From Heterobilharzia americana (taxonomy: Eukaryota > Platyhelminthes > Trematoda > Strigeidida > Schistosomatidae), in assembly GCA_944470555.2 (NCBI GenBank), contig OX104129.1, forward strand, positions 47,277,998 to 47,341,997: a stretch of 64,000 nucleotides of DNA, written 5' to 3'. The translations under genes and the position numbers were made by a program. The notes under the pieces are model-generated. The model was not told the DNA's origin and did not search any database. It saw only the letters and a list, made by a program, of their open reading frames with translations. Positions 23,886-36,324 of this stretch are shown here, in pieces. How positions within the stretch are numbered: position 1 is the stretch's first letter; each line of letters opens with the position of its first letter.

Positions 23886-24271
23886 GGCTGGTATTTTGAT
23901 ACTTGTGTTGGCTAAAGTTTTAGTTTATTTGTCATTAACCCTATCTAAATGTTAACAAGTGAGAAACGTAACACTTACTGAATTCATCATCGTAGGAAAT
24001 CTTTTCTTGCATAAAAAAGCAAAAATATAGCTGATAGTTAGAAAGTCGAACACTTTTTCGGGTCGTTAGAGATGGTCATTAGGAACGTACGATGTTAAAC
24101 GGTGTGAACAGCAGTTGACGAGTACTGATCGAAGTCATCCAACTATACGAGTATCATCGCCAATTAAATTTAATGATGCGAAACTATTGCATAATTTGGT
24201 TGATGTCAGTCAGCAAGAAATACCATACCCAAGTTTCATATCTGTTGGAACTGATTAGCAACGTGAGGAAA

Positions 24272-24295
24272 TTCACACACACACACACACACTCA
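24272..24295. repeat. (CA)n microsatellite
   Basis: About eleven CA units followed by CTCACATTCTCTC. Confidence 0.85.
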
Positions 24296-24319
24296 CATTC
24301 TCTCTTTAGAAGTTGCGTT

Positions 24320-24480
24320 TATGCACCAAATAGTCTAATGGTAACGTTTTTGAAGCAGTAATGGTTAATACCGGTATGGATTTCTGAGGTGGTAGCAATT
24401 CCCTCAAGGTTGCCAACAGTCACAAAACCTTGACGGGACTTGGATTTCTATCGATGACTTTGAACAGTCCAAAACGAAAC
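24320..24480 (+). mobile_element. Family C SINE, decayed
   Basis: A tRNA-like start (ACCAAATAGTCTAATGGTAACG, then GGTATGGATTTCTG) is followed by GCAATTCCCTCAAGGTTGCC and AACAGTCACAAAACCTTGACGGG. The order matches 49100-49230, where the same slot holds a hammerhead-like fold. Here the core and GAAA are lost. Confidence 0.45.
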
Positions 24481-24889
24481 AGTAACCTGCAGTAACCACT
24501 CTCTTAGCTTCGAGACTAAACTGCAAGCTTGGTCGACAGCAGGCTGTCAGCGGTTAGAGTTGAACGAGATGAAACTGACTTCTCTTCAGTGGTCGGTTGA
24601 TGTACTCATATAATTTACCCATCAGTCTATGCTCTACGTCATTTCTCTATAACAAGCCTAGTCAAAAAATGTACTGCTTTTCCTAGTGAATAAAACTTGA
24701 AGGAAAGATGCTACAGAGCAAGCGCTATGAGCCAGATTTCAAACGAGGAAACAATTCCATATAAACACATATCGCTGCTGGTATGTTGGAATCGAATTAA
24801 ATGGAAATACACACATCAGCCATGTACACGTCTGTTCAGCAGGCGATGTGCCACATTTATTACATGAGGGTTTATGGTACTACCTGGTT

Positions 24890-24985
24890 GCCTAGACGTC
24901 AGTGGATGAGACAGAGTTGGAACCGGTGACCAACTGGTTGAAAGTCAACTCCCTGAGCCAGTAAGACACAGGTCCAAATGTAAAA
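24890..24985 (-). repeat. tRNA-like SINE head (family D type)
   Basis: GAGTTGGAACCGGTGACC...CTCCCTGAGCCAGTAAGAC reads on the minus strand as CTTACTGGCTCAGGGAG followed by GGTCACCGGTTCCAACTC, which gives A-box-like and B-box-like elements. No 3' body was recognised. Confidence 0.4.
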
Positions 24986-25059
24986 AGAAAGAGGTGGTTT
25001 CAAAGGCTGAAATTTAAGACGATGAAAGGAGAAGGGGTTGAACAACGCTCAGGTTTAAC

Positions 25060-26460
25060 CATGACAAGAGTTTTCGCGATGCAAAGAATGCGAAGGCATG
25101 CAGCTTTTGGGAATTTTCTTTGAACTAGAAGGTTCTTGGGATAGAGTGACTCGTGTTCACGACGTGTTCAGTTACTGAACTTTTTATTACTCCACTATTA
25201 TCTCTTCGTAACCATGCAGGATGATGCTCGTTAACCGTTTTAGGATAACAGTTCCATCGAACGGCCTATATAACTGGCTCCAAAGGACTAAGTGAATTGA
25301 TATACATACATAGAAGTGGTAAGATGCGAACGTTTATCCTATGAGTTGTTAGAAATCATTGGATGATAGGAGAACACTAGCCCCAACGTTGATGCAAAGA
25401 AAGTTCGCCTCAGAGAATTTGATAATCTCGTCTTTAGAGTGTCAGCGTCAGAATCAACTTTGAAATTTAAATTCATATAAAGCATCTTTTTTGGCATGGT
25501 GATAGAGTTCTGTTATCCAGGTTTTGACGTGATATGTTTGTCTATGAAGCGTGGTGGGAATCCATTTTCAGTCAGAATGTCACTGAGAATAGCACATCGG
25601 GACTCCAGATTCTTTTAATGGGATTGGCAAGAGGAATGATCAAATTTCGTTTGTGACTCGAAGGTACCCAGCTATGAAAGTTTGTCAGCTGACCATTCCA
25701 CATTGGTGAAGTGACCAAGCGACCAATAATAAATATACGAAGAATAATAATACGATGCAGAACTCGGATAGGATATGGATAACAACTGTTCTTCCTCCCT
25801 TATACTTCACTGTGACTGTAACGAAGACTCTTTATTCGATAAAAGACACAACATATATGTTCAATTTTCCTCAGAACATAGTTTAGGTCAGAAGTTGGAT
25901 ATTTATTTTGATTGGTCAACTGTAGGACAAAACTATCCAATAAAGTTTCTCCTGCCCATACATGAAACAAGGTTGAAATTCAAAACTTCTGGCTTGGCGG
26001 GTGATGACTTAAAATGTTGATTTCATTTAGGCCACATCCTATCAACTGGTTTTCTGTGAATTAATCTTCATAGCTTTCCACCTGCTATTTTTGTCAGCTC
26101 TATATCAAGAAAGTGGATTTTCGATGGGTGTCAGGTATAGAATGTCTGTAGAATATGATTCAGGTCACAAATTATAAAAGTATATCGTTCGTTTACTTTT
26201 TGTACAGTTGAACACCTCCAGTTGTTGATTTCAAGAGTGTTTTCTTCAAACTGGCCATAAAACAATGGACCTAGTGGGTATCTTATGGAGATTTCATCTT
26301 TCTCTATATAAACCACGTCGTTTAATCTGCATCTGTTGGTTATCCCCTCACATACAACATTTGAGGTGTTTATCTCTTGTATTCAACTCGTGTCACATAA
26401 GGCTGATCACTGTTATTTTAACAAATCAAGACGGCTATCAGTGGTAAAAAGCTTTTTCTA
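25060..26460 (-). pseudogene. Decayed Penelope-like element (RT and C-terminal endonuclease region)
   Basis: Read on the minus strand across frames. YIEKDEISIRYPLGPLF (about 26310-26260) fits the Penelope-type RT motif normally seen as MGSPLGPLFAD. It is followed by ERYTFIICDLNHILQTF (about 26195-26145), which sits where the RYVDDTF motif is expected. Next come an IHRKPVD-like piece (about 26055) and FKVDSDADTLKTRLSNSLRR (about 25470-25410). Finally EHHPAWLRRDNSG and SSVTEHVVNTSHSIP (about 25230-25145) resemble the region after a GIY-YIG endonuclease core. Many stops and frame changes make it dead. Schistosomes are known to contain Penelope-like elements. The call rests on motif memory, not an alignment. 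Confidence 0.6.
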
Positions 26461-27099
26461 TAGGCTATATAGAAGTGAGTGATACAATCAGTGGATTTAT
26501 GTCATACAATGCTAGCCAGTTATATTAGTTGAATGCAAGGTGAAAACTTCTCTTTTCTCTTCCGTTCCTTTCTGTTCAAATCATTGCACAATACTCTTAT
26601 ACACACCAACCCACACTGTCACAGTTAGTACGAATAGTAAAATAACTTAATTAATTTCTTTTGAGATAATCACTGCACCATATAGCGTTTTGGTAATTGT
26701 TCCAATCGATGTTAAAACAACAATCATAACGATCGGTAACAAATAATAACAATCGTAACAAAATAAAGAAATGCTGAATAATTCTAAAAACAATGTAACG
26801 CTCTACTCTATCATATATCAAATTACACGAGATTATGTGATACACAAAGGAGAGATACCCAATGAGCATATTTAAAATGATGAAGATAATAAATTACAAA
26901 TATATAAATATGACCTTAATTTAGGATACATATTGAAGAACAAGTTGAACATCACGTCTGTGTGATGAACCCAAATTATTGGTGTATTCATGTCATTTTG
27001 TTCAATATGCGTCCAATGTCCAACGAGTCCAGTATTGCAATAGACAATTTAAAGCTACATATAATGAAGAGCAGAGGAACAAACGAATTTCTTGAATTC

Positions 27100-27250
27100 A
27101 TTTCATGTGCATTTCGTCCTCTTTATTTGCGACTCGTAAGCTGGATGTACCAGCCTCCCAGTGAGGGATGTCATTCTCACTAAAACTCAAGTCAAGAACC
27201 AATAGGTTTAAACACTAGGGCGTTATCCACTGGTTTACTGAGTCATGACA
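27100..27250 (-). mobile_element. Family A SINE, mutated ribozyme
   Basis: On the minus strand: GAGAATGACATCCCTCACTG linker, GGTACATCCAG, then CTTACGA for CTGACGA (G5 changed), a broken stem II, and GAAATGCAC. The G5 change removes a catalytic base. Confidence 0.55.
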
Positions 27251-27379
27251 GTCACTTCTTGTGAGACGTGTCTAGTGATCGATCAACTCGGTCCAGTCAA
27301 CGACATAGACTTGCAAACTATAACATAAAACGTTTTCAAACCTCCAAATTAAGTTACTGTCTAGGACTCATTAGTGACT

Positions 27380-27620
27380 TGGTTCGAGATGCGATTCCCA
27401 AAGTTCTAATGTGAAGTCATAACCTGTGGAGGGGACCAAGTCCCATATATGAAGACAGTTAATCAACGATGGCACTGGATGGAGGTCACACTAACGTGCT
27501 CGCCACGGAACCTGAAGGTTCTGTGTTCGACCTCTGGTGGAGTCATGGGTACGCACTGCTAGGGTGTCCCATACTAAGACGAATCATCTATTCAACACTT
27601 CTCTAAATGATGTCGGTCTG
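27380..27620 (+). mobile_element. Family B SINE, mutated ribozyme
   Basis: Leader (GTTCTAATGTGAAGTCATAACC), head with TGTTCGACCTCTGG (B box, about 27520-27533), then GCACTGCTAGGGTGTCCC and GACGAATC where CTGAGGAG and GACGAAAC are expected. The tail ends GGTCTGTGATGAATATC. Confidence 0.65.
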
Positions 27621-27975
27621 TGATGAATATCATTTGTTTCTTCACCTTTTTACAAAGCTCTTCATTTGAGTATTTCTTTGCCAAGCGGTATATTTGAGTT
27701 AATGGAACTAGTACTGAACTATTCAGTCTGTAATTGACTTTTTGCACACGTTTATGAACAAATCGATAACCAGATAACAATCTGAATCACGAAATGGTTA
27801 CTAATTATCATTAATTTCCCTTGCATGTTTAAGTTAATTAGACCTGTTATACTGTAATCGTTGTATTTCATAAAATGATTGATACATCTTGGTAAATACT
27901 AAGAAGGTAGTTCATGGTGTTAGAGGATTATTCTCTTCGATAGATGACTACTATCATTAACACTATGAGATTTAT

Positions 27976-27978
<3 letters not shown>

Positions 27979-28014
<36 letters not shown>
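27979..28014. repeat. (CT)n microsatellite
   Basis: About 18 uninterrupted CT units. Both overlapping open frames here are artefacts of the repeat. Confidence 0.95.
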
Positions 28015-28016
<2 letters not shown>

Positions 28017-28689
28017 AAATCAGGCAAAAATTGATGAGGTTAAATACAATGAATATGTCGATAATTAAAGTACAGCAATGGATTATAGGTGTTGGGTTTT
28101 CTGTGGAACACCAGTCAACTCCTGATCCTCTGTAACTCCTCGACTTTGCCAGTGTTATCGTAGCTAACTCTTCTATTCCCGTATATCTTAACCACCCTAA
28201 TGTACAAGTCAAACATCAACACTACTCACTGACGTCATAAGATAATCGATCCAATACCTTGAATGTATCCCATACCTTAGTATTGTAAACAGATTCAAGT
28301 ATTTCATAAACTCAAGTTCTGAATAAATCGTCTGACTTGTCTAAGTTTGTTTTTATGAAAACACATGAATGCTGATTGATAACAAGTTCTAGAATATACC
28401 AGTTCGAAATAATTTAAGATTAAAAGTTATTAGTCAGGTTTCTTGCTGTGGCCATTAAGTTTAGTGCATTCAAATGGCGTCCCACTGTGTTTGATCTTAC
28501 AACGACTAAGAGTACAATCATGCTTGTTATATAATCCTAAGCTTTAACAGCTTAGATAACAGGCAGGATGATGCACAAAACACTCAACATCTGTAGTTCT
28601 GCATAACCTATTCATTACAGGTCAGTTTGTATTCAATCAATAAATGTAGAAGGGAAATAGTTTCACCATGTCAGACAGAAACAACGTAC

Positions 28690-30235
28690 AGCCTCACACA
28701 AAAGTGCAACGGTTCAAGTTGCTATACTTCACAGAAGTCTACAGATAAACAGTGGACAGAAAAAGACTAAAATCAAAGTAAACAAAGTTCTGAGAGAGAA
28801 TACGTAATTTCAAGATAACGGTTAGCGCAAATATTCAGGCTTTATCAGGCATCTTCTCCAATGTGATCTACTTTCAACCAGGTCACCAAGAGTTGGCCCT
28901 TAACCACTGATTGCTATCGTCTTGGAGATCTCAGCCAAGTAGTCTACATCTCCCAACATGACTCAGACCAAGAGTCAGAGACTTCATCAACTGGTGTCAT
29001 GCCTGTTCTAGTCACCCTGAATTCTCCTCCAAACCAATCCAACATTGGCTAGTGTCACATACAGAGATAGGCGGTGGCTTGGAATGCGCAGCACATGTCT
29101 AAGCCACATCAGCCGAGAAAGGTTCACAACTTCATCAACCGACTGGCCCATCTTGCCTAGTACCCTTCGCCTGACCTCTAAATTGCTCCAACAGGGATTC
29201 CTCTAAACACCAACAATACTACAAAAACACCTGTGATCAAAACCTTGTAGCCAATTCATGTCTTCTACTTTCAGTGGTCATGTCTGACAGCCAACACAGC
29301 ACGAACTGAAGGGCGGTATATTCCACCTTTGATAAATAGTCGGATATCTCGATAGTCAGGCCACAGGTGACGCCAGTTGGCAAATGCCAAACAGGTCTTT
29401 TGTATCCGAGCTGAGGTTTCGTCAGCCTCCAGCCCATTCGGACCGACTTGATTCCCCAAGTAAGCAAAGCGGTCGACTCATTCCATCACTTTACTCCCTA
29501 TCATTAAATTGGAAATATTTGCAGCAGACCGGTCCCGACGCATCACATTACGTTTGACAGGTGGGAAACGCATGCCAAATATACTCAGATTTCTGCTCAA
29601 CGCATTGGGAGTAGTCTGAGTTTTGTCAGTGTCTTCGCTCAGCAGGACAATATCGTCTGCATATTCCAAGTCAACTGGACGACCTCCAGAGAGTAAATAA
29701 ATCTTCGTGAAGTCAGAAGTACCTAAGGTTGTATCCACTAAAAAATCAGTAAGAAAGTTGAAAACAAACGGTGACAGAGGGCAACCCTGGCAGACACCAC
29801 TAGATGTCGTCAATTCTGATAACAACTTCCCATAAGCTCTTATACAGCCGGATGAGTTCGAGTAGAGAGCTTTGATGAGCGTTATACACTTGTACGGTAC
29901 TCCTTTTACAGACATACATAGTCACACCACCTCACAGTCGACAGAGTCAAATGCTGCCTTCAGGTCATGAAGTATGGCAAGTGCCGGTTATTGGCCGGTA
30001 GGTATCTTTGTGTTCTTGAACCTGTCGGAGGGTGAAAATATGGTTGATGTACCCTCATCCAAGTCTGAAACCTGTCTGGTTTTATCGAGCTTCAGTTAAG
30101 CGTAACATAACCATGGATCTTAGAATCTTGGACACAATATTAGTCAAGCTAATTTTTCTATACTTATAGCTGGAAGACTTCTCTCTCTTTTTATAGGCTG
30201 GGATGATCTGAGAAGTAGACCAGTCGTGTCAACCG
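28690..30235 (-). pseudogene. LINE family 2 copy with reverse transcriptase domain, broken
   Basis: From the 5' side on the minus strand: SYKYRKISLTNIVSKILRSM (about 30170-30110), LKAAFDSVDCEVV (RT motif A, about 29970-29935), then the open frame 29915-29478 with SGVCQGCPLSPFVFNFLTD and LEYADDIVLLSED (the YADD catalytic motif), then DRFAYLGNQVGPNGLEADE (about 29480-29420) and ARIQKTCLAFANWRHLW. The 3' part (29180-28690) matches the short plus-strand copies. Stops, for example after CEVV, and frame changes split it. It is a non-LTR retrotransposon distinct from the 56968 element; clade not settled (RTE or CR1-like). Confidence 0.8.
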
Positions 30236-30389
30236 ATGACAAATGTTTTCTAGGACTCCTCAATATCTGTTTATTACCTCCAGAATTTAACTGGTTTCCC
30301 AGCTGACATCAGTCAGCGATGAAAACTACTTCTAAACAAATCAATCCGTGCAATCCACAAACTGAAATACTTTACAGTCTTCATGAGTG

Positions 30390-30620
30390 GAGATGGATCT
30401 CTTGGAGATCTAATGAGAAGCTGTGGCCAGTGCGGTCAACCAATCGGAACTCATGTGGATGCTAAGTGAAGACCTTGGTGGATAGTCAGGCTGTATCGCG
30501 AATTTATAGAAGCAGGAAGCTATGGACCATTTAACTCTGACACAATGGCTGAATGATCAATGGGTTCATCTCAAAACCTGAAGGTCCTAAATGTATCTAT
30601 GCGTTCCGACTAGCTAGCTA
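30390..30620 (+). mobile_element. Family B SINE leader and head, no ribozyme
   Basis: TCTAATGAGAAGCTGTGGCC, GTCAACCAATCGGAACTC and GTGAAGACCTTGG match the leader at 10770-10850. It continues to GACACAATGGCTGAATGATC and AAACCTGAAGGTCC, the start of the tRNA-like head. The ribozyme part is missing after about 30600. Confidence 0.55.
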
Positions 30621-31673
30621 GAGGATCAGCGTACGAGCAACGTAACGTAACATGATAACGTGTCATATGGCATGGATGCTTGGTCATGTGCCTTCAGCTT
30701 AGCAATTCCGTTAAGACTATGCAGGTCAGCATCAACGTTGAATCTTGTTGAACCTTAGGATACTGATTTCGGGGGTTATTTGGTGCTACACATAATCCAA
30801 TAAATGAATTGCTTCCAGTTGAGGCACCATCGTGGGAGTTTTCTTTCTAAAATTTGACCATCATTCCAGTACATTGTCAAATGATTTGAATATTTCTCCA
30901 ATGCTTTCCCCTTTATGCAGACAACGTTTTCATATATGCATCAATATACAATGCACAACTTTTATTTTCTACTAATAAATTGAAAACGTCCACAGTTGAC
31001 ATACATCTTCGCAGCCGACTGTTCTCGATGAAGACTAACGCCGTACTGCTAACTCGTAATTCTTAAGCTTGTTTTTTTCTTCCACTAGTGAACAAATAGT
31101 CTTAAACAACTTAAAAATTGAATCTTTACGCAGAATTCACAAAGATGTACTGGGGAGAATGATGACAATAGAGGCGGTGGGAGGTCGCTGAAGAAATTTT
31201 TTAACCTAAACACTCTTCTTTTTACCACACTTTAGATTTACAAACACCTGAGTAGGCAAATCTCACACTAATGATATTTCGATGTTTTTCTCTCTTCCAT
31301 GCTTCCCTACGGAGTTGAGGGAACACTAGGAGGTAGTATCAACCCGCGTCTGCATCCGACTAAGTAATCGCAGAGGTTACCAGCTGAGAATATGATAGCA
31401 CATTCGATATTTGTCGCTGGATATTATCACCACTCATCTACTCGTTTGATTTTAGTCTTTTTAATGTGTAAAGATCGGTTTGTGAAATTTAATTTATTAC
31501 AGACAGTCTAAATGACTCTGAATGGGTTGTTATTTGGATCGACTATAAAATATATTACTAATTCGTGAAACTACTTACTACCCATTAGTAATACGCTGTC
31601 TTTGTGCTATTAATTCAGAAATGCATACAATTTTTAAAGTTGTTTTCGTACTTATTATTATTATTGTTTACAG
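30621..31673. other. No gene seen; end of the 13.7-kb intron
   Basis: AT-rich intronic DNA leading to the acceptor at 31673. Before the acceptor is TTATTATTATTATTGTTTACAG, a usable pyrimidine-rich tract. Confidence 0.4.
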
Positions 31674-31827
31674 GAGAATGAAAAGGACAAAACAAACCTG
31701 TATGTAACAAATCTTCCTAGAACATGGACTACAAAGGATAGTGACCAACTGAAGGCTGTTTTTGAACGATTCGGCCATATACAATCGGCTTTTGTTATGA
31801 TGGAACGATTGACGAATAAAACAACTG
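31674..31827 (+). CDS. Exon: first two-thirds of RRM2 of the RNA-binding protein
   Basis: A 154-base exon between TTTACAG and GTAAGA. It encodes ENEKDKTNLYVTNLPRTW, then TTKDSDQLKAVFERFGHI and QSAFVMMERLTNKTT plus one base. LYVTNL is the RNP2 motif of an RRM. NLYVTNLPRT matches Sex-lethal RRM2 as I know it; the short KENEKDKT linker also suits RBMS proteins. It starts in phase 0, directly after the FAK end of the 17845 exon, so the two RRMs sit close together as in Sxl, ELAV and RBMS. It ends in phase 1 inside the glycine codon of RNP1. Confidence 0.88.
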
Positions 31828-33084
31828 GTAAGAAGAATATCAAAATAACCAAAAACAGTCGAGAAAAGACTCTTATTAGCAGTATCTATTCATTCTATTC
31901 TCCTTGCTTCTTGAACATTGGATCAAAACGAAAATGACAGGATGTAATGCATACTCTGATGTGTATTATGTAACAAGTCAGTTACATGAACCAAACAAAT
32001 AGTTGCCAACTAGATTAAAGAAATCAACAAACAAACCTACATTATGTTAGTCTACAAGCAGTAGTTACATAATAGCGCTTCTGAATGCTGATCCCTTAGT
32101 GGGTATATCTGCTGCATAAGATGAAGTGAATTTAATGACAATGTTAGCTCACTTATCTCAGAGTTGCTTTCGAAGTTTGGGGATTGTAAACTTCCGACAT
32201 TTAATTATCGATACTGATCCACGGGTTTCACCAGCCTACTCAGAGGGATCTAGTTACCAGTCAGTTGTTCCCTACGTTTAAGGATCAGGTGATCACTAGT
32301 GAAGGGATTCGGCAGTTTATAAGATTAGTGGAATCTGTCTTCTCAACTAAGTATTGTCCACCAGAAAGCTAGCTGACATCACTGTCGTGCTGTTGACATA
32401 ATAATCCACTATAAGAAGAATCAACACGAAGTGTGTATTCTGCAAGTAGTTTAAGAAGTTTCATTGGGTTTTTTGGATACTAGTCATGGGGAAATGTGGG
32501 TAGGAGGTTCGAACCCTGCTACACCAACTTCAACCCTAACAGTTGAGTAAAATCACAAGAATTCACACAGTAAGTGTGACTTATAGCATCCAGTGCATGA
32601 AAATGTACCCAGCTGATGTACATCACCTTCAATTCTATTCAGATCCAACCAGTTTGAATAGTTCACCACCCTGGGATGAATGACTGATGAGACTGGTGGG
32701 GTGGGGAGAAACACACCTTTCTAATTACCCACCTAATACAGTTGGACATTTCACTCAGACAGTGATTAACAACTCATTCTGTTGGTTCCTTGTAACCATG
32801 CCCACAGGCTTTTTCAGTTCGGTTACTTAGTAATTTATCTTTGACGGTATCACAGATCAACACATATTTACAATACAGTCACCATTTTAATGATGCTATG
32901 GTCAATTTTCTCTCATCATAGCTGCCCTTTCATGATTGAGATTAATTACTGTTGAAAAACTTTACTTTTATAGATAAAGTTAACTAATACATAGTCAGCA
33001 ACTTGTCTGATATAACTTCTGGTGACCGAAGTAGTCAATTAGTTCTAACGATGAAGCTTTCAAAATGACTAGTCACATAAGTAT
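31828..33084. other. No gene seen; intron between the RRM2 exons
   Basis: AT-rich intron. No exon and no named repeat recognised. Confidence 0.4.
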
Positions 33085-33260
33085 GGATAGTAGGTAGAGG
33101 TGGAATCCAAGATACGTGTTTCGCCCTACTTGAGACTCGTCAACTAGCTGTATCTGCCTCCCAGAGATAGATGTTGTTCGAGTTGAGATGCAAATCCAAT
33201 ACCCATCGCTTCAAATACCAGAGCGTTATCTACTGGGTTTCTGATTCACGACAGTTACTC
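33085..33260 (-). mobile_element. Family A SINE, core substitution
   Basis: On the minus strand: a tRNA-like head (GATAACGCTCTGGTATTTG, GAAGCGATGGGTATTGG), linker GAACAACATCTATCTC, then TTGACGA for CTGACGA (C3 changed), GTC/GGGC stem II, GAAAC and GTATCTTGGATTCCACC. Body well preserved, ribozyme probably dead. Confidence 0.65.
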
Positions 33261-35017
33261 CTTAATTACTGGGTATAATTTGATTTTATAGCTTGTGGTT
33301 TCCTGTCGTTGACTGGATCCAGTTAATCGGCCGCTACTGGGATATAGGCTGCTGTGCAATAATTCACTTTTGAAGGCAATGATGAATGTGCATTTCCTCC
33401 TACTAGAGACCAGTCATCATGACTTGCAAAGTCAGCTTACCGGCAATATCGAAGCAGCCGCACAGGAGCCCTTATGCTTGGTCTGATTAACGACAGTCAA
33501 CTAGTTACGATAAAATCAGATCAGCCATATAGTTTAAAACCGATAGTGTACAGCAGTTACACCTTACCATCTGACATAACCGTCTATTTGCTGACAGGAA
33601 GGCGTAAATCGCTCAGCATCTTGCACATTTGTATATCATTTCAAGTTATCCTATTTAACATCAACAGAAAGGAAGAAAACCAACTGAAAGGAAAAATTCA
33701 AACATGTATAAAATAAAACCTAGAAGTGAACTGAAACCGATAGAAATCAGACCCAGTTGTCCCATGGACTCGAACTTAGAACTCTACCATTTCTAAGTCA
33801 CTTTGACCAATAGTCTCGGAACAGTAAAACAAAACTATGAGGAAAAAAGAATCAGACCGAATAACTTTATACAAGAGATGTGTATTCTTTAATAAATGTG
33901 TTTCTCCCAACTGGTAGACATTTAGACAAACTTTTGCATTCAGATATTTCTTGTTCATTAGGGACGCTCACGCAATTTCGCTAAACACGACACGTCTAGT
34001 AGTGCTTACAAATTACAAACAAAAAATAGTTTTAAAAAAGTAAGTAGCTAAATATGAAAACAAGAAAGTTGGAATATTCTCTAATCCACGTTGAATCTAG
34101 TGGTAAAACGGTTTAGAGAATGAATTTAGCTGATAGGTGACACTCAGGTTTGGGAGACATCAGTTGTCCTCTTCCCACATTACATTTAGCTGATAATTTT
34201 ATCATTTTTGATGTTTTTTTCTGGGAAGATTCTTATTTCTTCCCTCCTGCTGGTAGGTTCGATAATTCTGTTAACAGGTGGATTTCACCCGATGACCAAA
34301 CCTAAGAAAGTTAACAGTTTAACCAATTTTGATTCCTTTTCATTCATCCATTCATTCATTCACTGGATGTCTTCATTTGATAGGAGTTAGCTCAGCTGCG
34401 TAAGCAACATTATAAAATGCCAAGCAATAGATGTCTCTTATGCACATGACAAATTACTTGACGATTGGCTTTAATTAGTTGGATTAAAAATGAGCGATTT
34501 CATAATCTTTCACTACTTCTTAGCAGTTCCTCCCCCTATCCACCCGCTTTTCACAGGGACGAATCCCAGAAACAGCATATTGACCAAATCATCTGTGAGC
34601 ACATTCACTCACTGCTGCTGAATGATGACAGAGCTACATCAGCGACTGACAGGTGGGCTGATCGAATTCAACGTAATGATTGAGTAATGACATGCCAGCA
34701 GTGAAATTATATGGTTCTGAACTGGGTCTCACATAAGATCATGAGTCCAACTATTGATCAACCTCAAACTAGGATGAGACAGTGCCTCCTGATTTTTAAT
34801 GATTCTGTCTTCGATTTCTATTCACTAACAATATATAGACGTCGATATCGTGTTGGTAGTTTTAAAAGCGTTTGGTCTAAACTTAGGGGCGAACTAAGTA
34901 GTCTTAAGTTAAATACTCATACTTCTATAGTATCTTACTTCACATGGAAGCTGGTAACTATTACAAACTATTAGCTGATTACGATGTTTTTATGGATAAG
35001 TGGTTTGAGTTCGCCTT
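33261..35017. other. No gene seen; intron between the RRM2 exons
   Basis: AT-rich with several 60-90-codon frames (for example 33474-33716, 34465-34683) that show no domain, no matching splice phase and no coding bias. Confidence 0.4.
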
Positions 35018-35030
35018 CCCCCCCCCCCCC
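35018..35030. repeat. Homopolymer run of 13 C
   Basis: A pure C run ending in AG, about 170 bases upstream of the RRM2 second exon. A poly-pyrimidine tract with AG could act as a decoy splice acceptor, but the following sequence has no fitting frame. Confidence 0.9.
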
Positions 35031-35197
35031 AGACAAGAACGACATTTATTGAGAAGTAAATGTTTTTAATTGACAAGTTCTAAATCACGTGGAGTGCTAA
35101 TCACCGCCACCGTCACAACCAATGCCATTATCGAAATATATTTCATATTAGAAAGTTATTTAAATTATATTTTTGTTTCTAATTGTTCATCGATTAG

Positions 35198-35984
35198 GTG
35201 TTGGTTTCGTACGATTTGTGAATGAACAAGATGCAATAAATGCTTTAGAATCGTTGAAAATCAATCCACTCACATTGCCGGATTGTTCTGCCCCGATTGA
35301 AGCGAAATTTGCTGATAAACATAATCCAGATACACGAAGAAGACGTTATCCTGTAACCGCTGCTGCTGCTGCCGCAGCGGCGGCTGCTGCAGCTGCAGCT
35401 GCTTCAGCAACAATGATTGCAAATGTGAACTATAATAACCTATTAAATTGTCCTTTGTATACAACACCAAATGGTTTAACCCTGACATCACATGATGCAT
35501 TGGCTTCATTACTCAATACCGGATTAGTCAGTCCATCTATTGTCAATAATCAATTAGCTAGTCTTTCTGCTTTACAAAAATCAACAACAGATTTCACATC
35601 ACGTTTAAATTCAGATTTGTTAAGTGGTTTTATTCAACCGAATAAATTTTCAAATGATTTAGTTTGCAATACATCAACAAATAATATCAACAACAATACT
35701 ACCGTTAATAGTAGTAGTAGTAATGGTTTGACTGGTGATTTCAATAGTAGTCGTTCCACAAATCATTGTGAACCGGGTTTAGCTGCCCTAGCAGCGGCAG
35801 CTGCTGCAGCTTCCACAATGTTTGGTGGATCTCCAACACCAAATGGCTTTGTGAATAATTGTCTACGTTCTAGTCATCCTGCAAGTGCAACAGGCTTAAA
35901 TGGTGGACTGCTATCGGCCAATCAAATCGCATTACTTGGCACCCCAGCTATTCCTTCTCCGGATACGAAACTATTTGATCCAAG
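35198..35984 (+). CDS. Exon: end of RRM2 and alanine/asparagine-rich region
   Basis: A 787-base exon between CGATTAG and GTAAGC. With one base from the previous exon it starts GVGFVRF (RNP1), then VNEQDAINALESLKINPL, TLPDCSAPIEAKFADKHNP and DTRRRRYP, which closes the RRM. Next is a run of about 15 alanines plus a serine, then a low-complexity region rich in N, S, T and L with NNINNNTTVNSSSSNG and a second alanine stretch (LAALAAAAAAAST). It ends LFDP plus two bases (phase 2). The alanine tracts use mixed GCN codons. Such linkers are common in nuclear RNA regulators; the function here is inferred only from the RRMs. Confidence 0.9.
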
Positions 35985-36324
35985 GTAAGCGGAGGTGTAT
36001 TTTCTCTTCAGCTATTACTGAAACGTTGTGTTACCAGTTGTCGAAGAGAACCATCTTTTTAAAATTTGATTTCAGGTCAAGAATTTTCAAATAAATAGAC
36101 AGAAATGCTTACAAACAGCCATGGATAATTGTCACATAACATTGTCCTTACAAATCTACAGTCGCCAATAGCAGTAAAAATCATCAGTTGTAAGGCTTGT
36201 CAAGTGATTTTTTTTCTTTTATACATAAAAAACTGGGGGTATTGAAGATAGGGAAGGGTGTGCCTATCGTCCTTAAATGAAATTGATTAAATGTAGAGTC
36301 GAAAATTGGAGATTTGCTTGATTA

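Noticed and set aside
27928..28212. Frames through the (CT)n tract
   Set aside because: They are made by the dinucleotide repeat (SLSLSL or REREREREM type translations).
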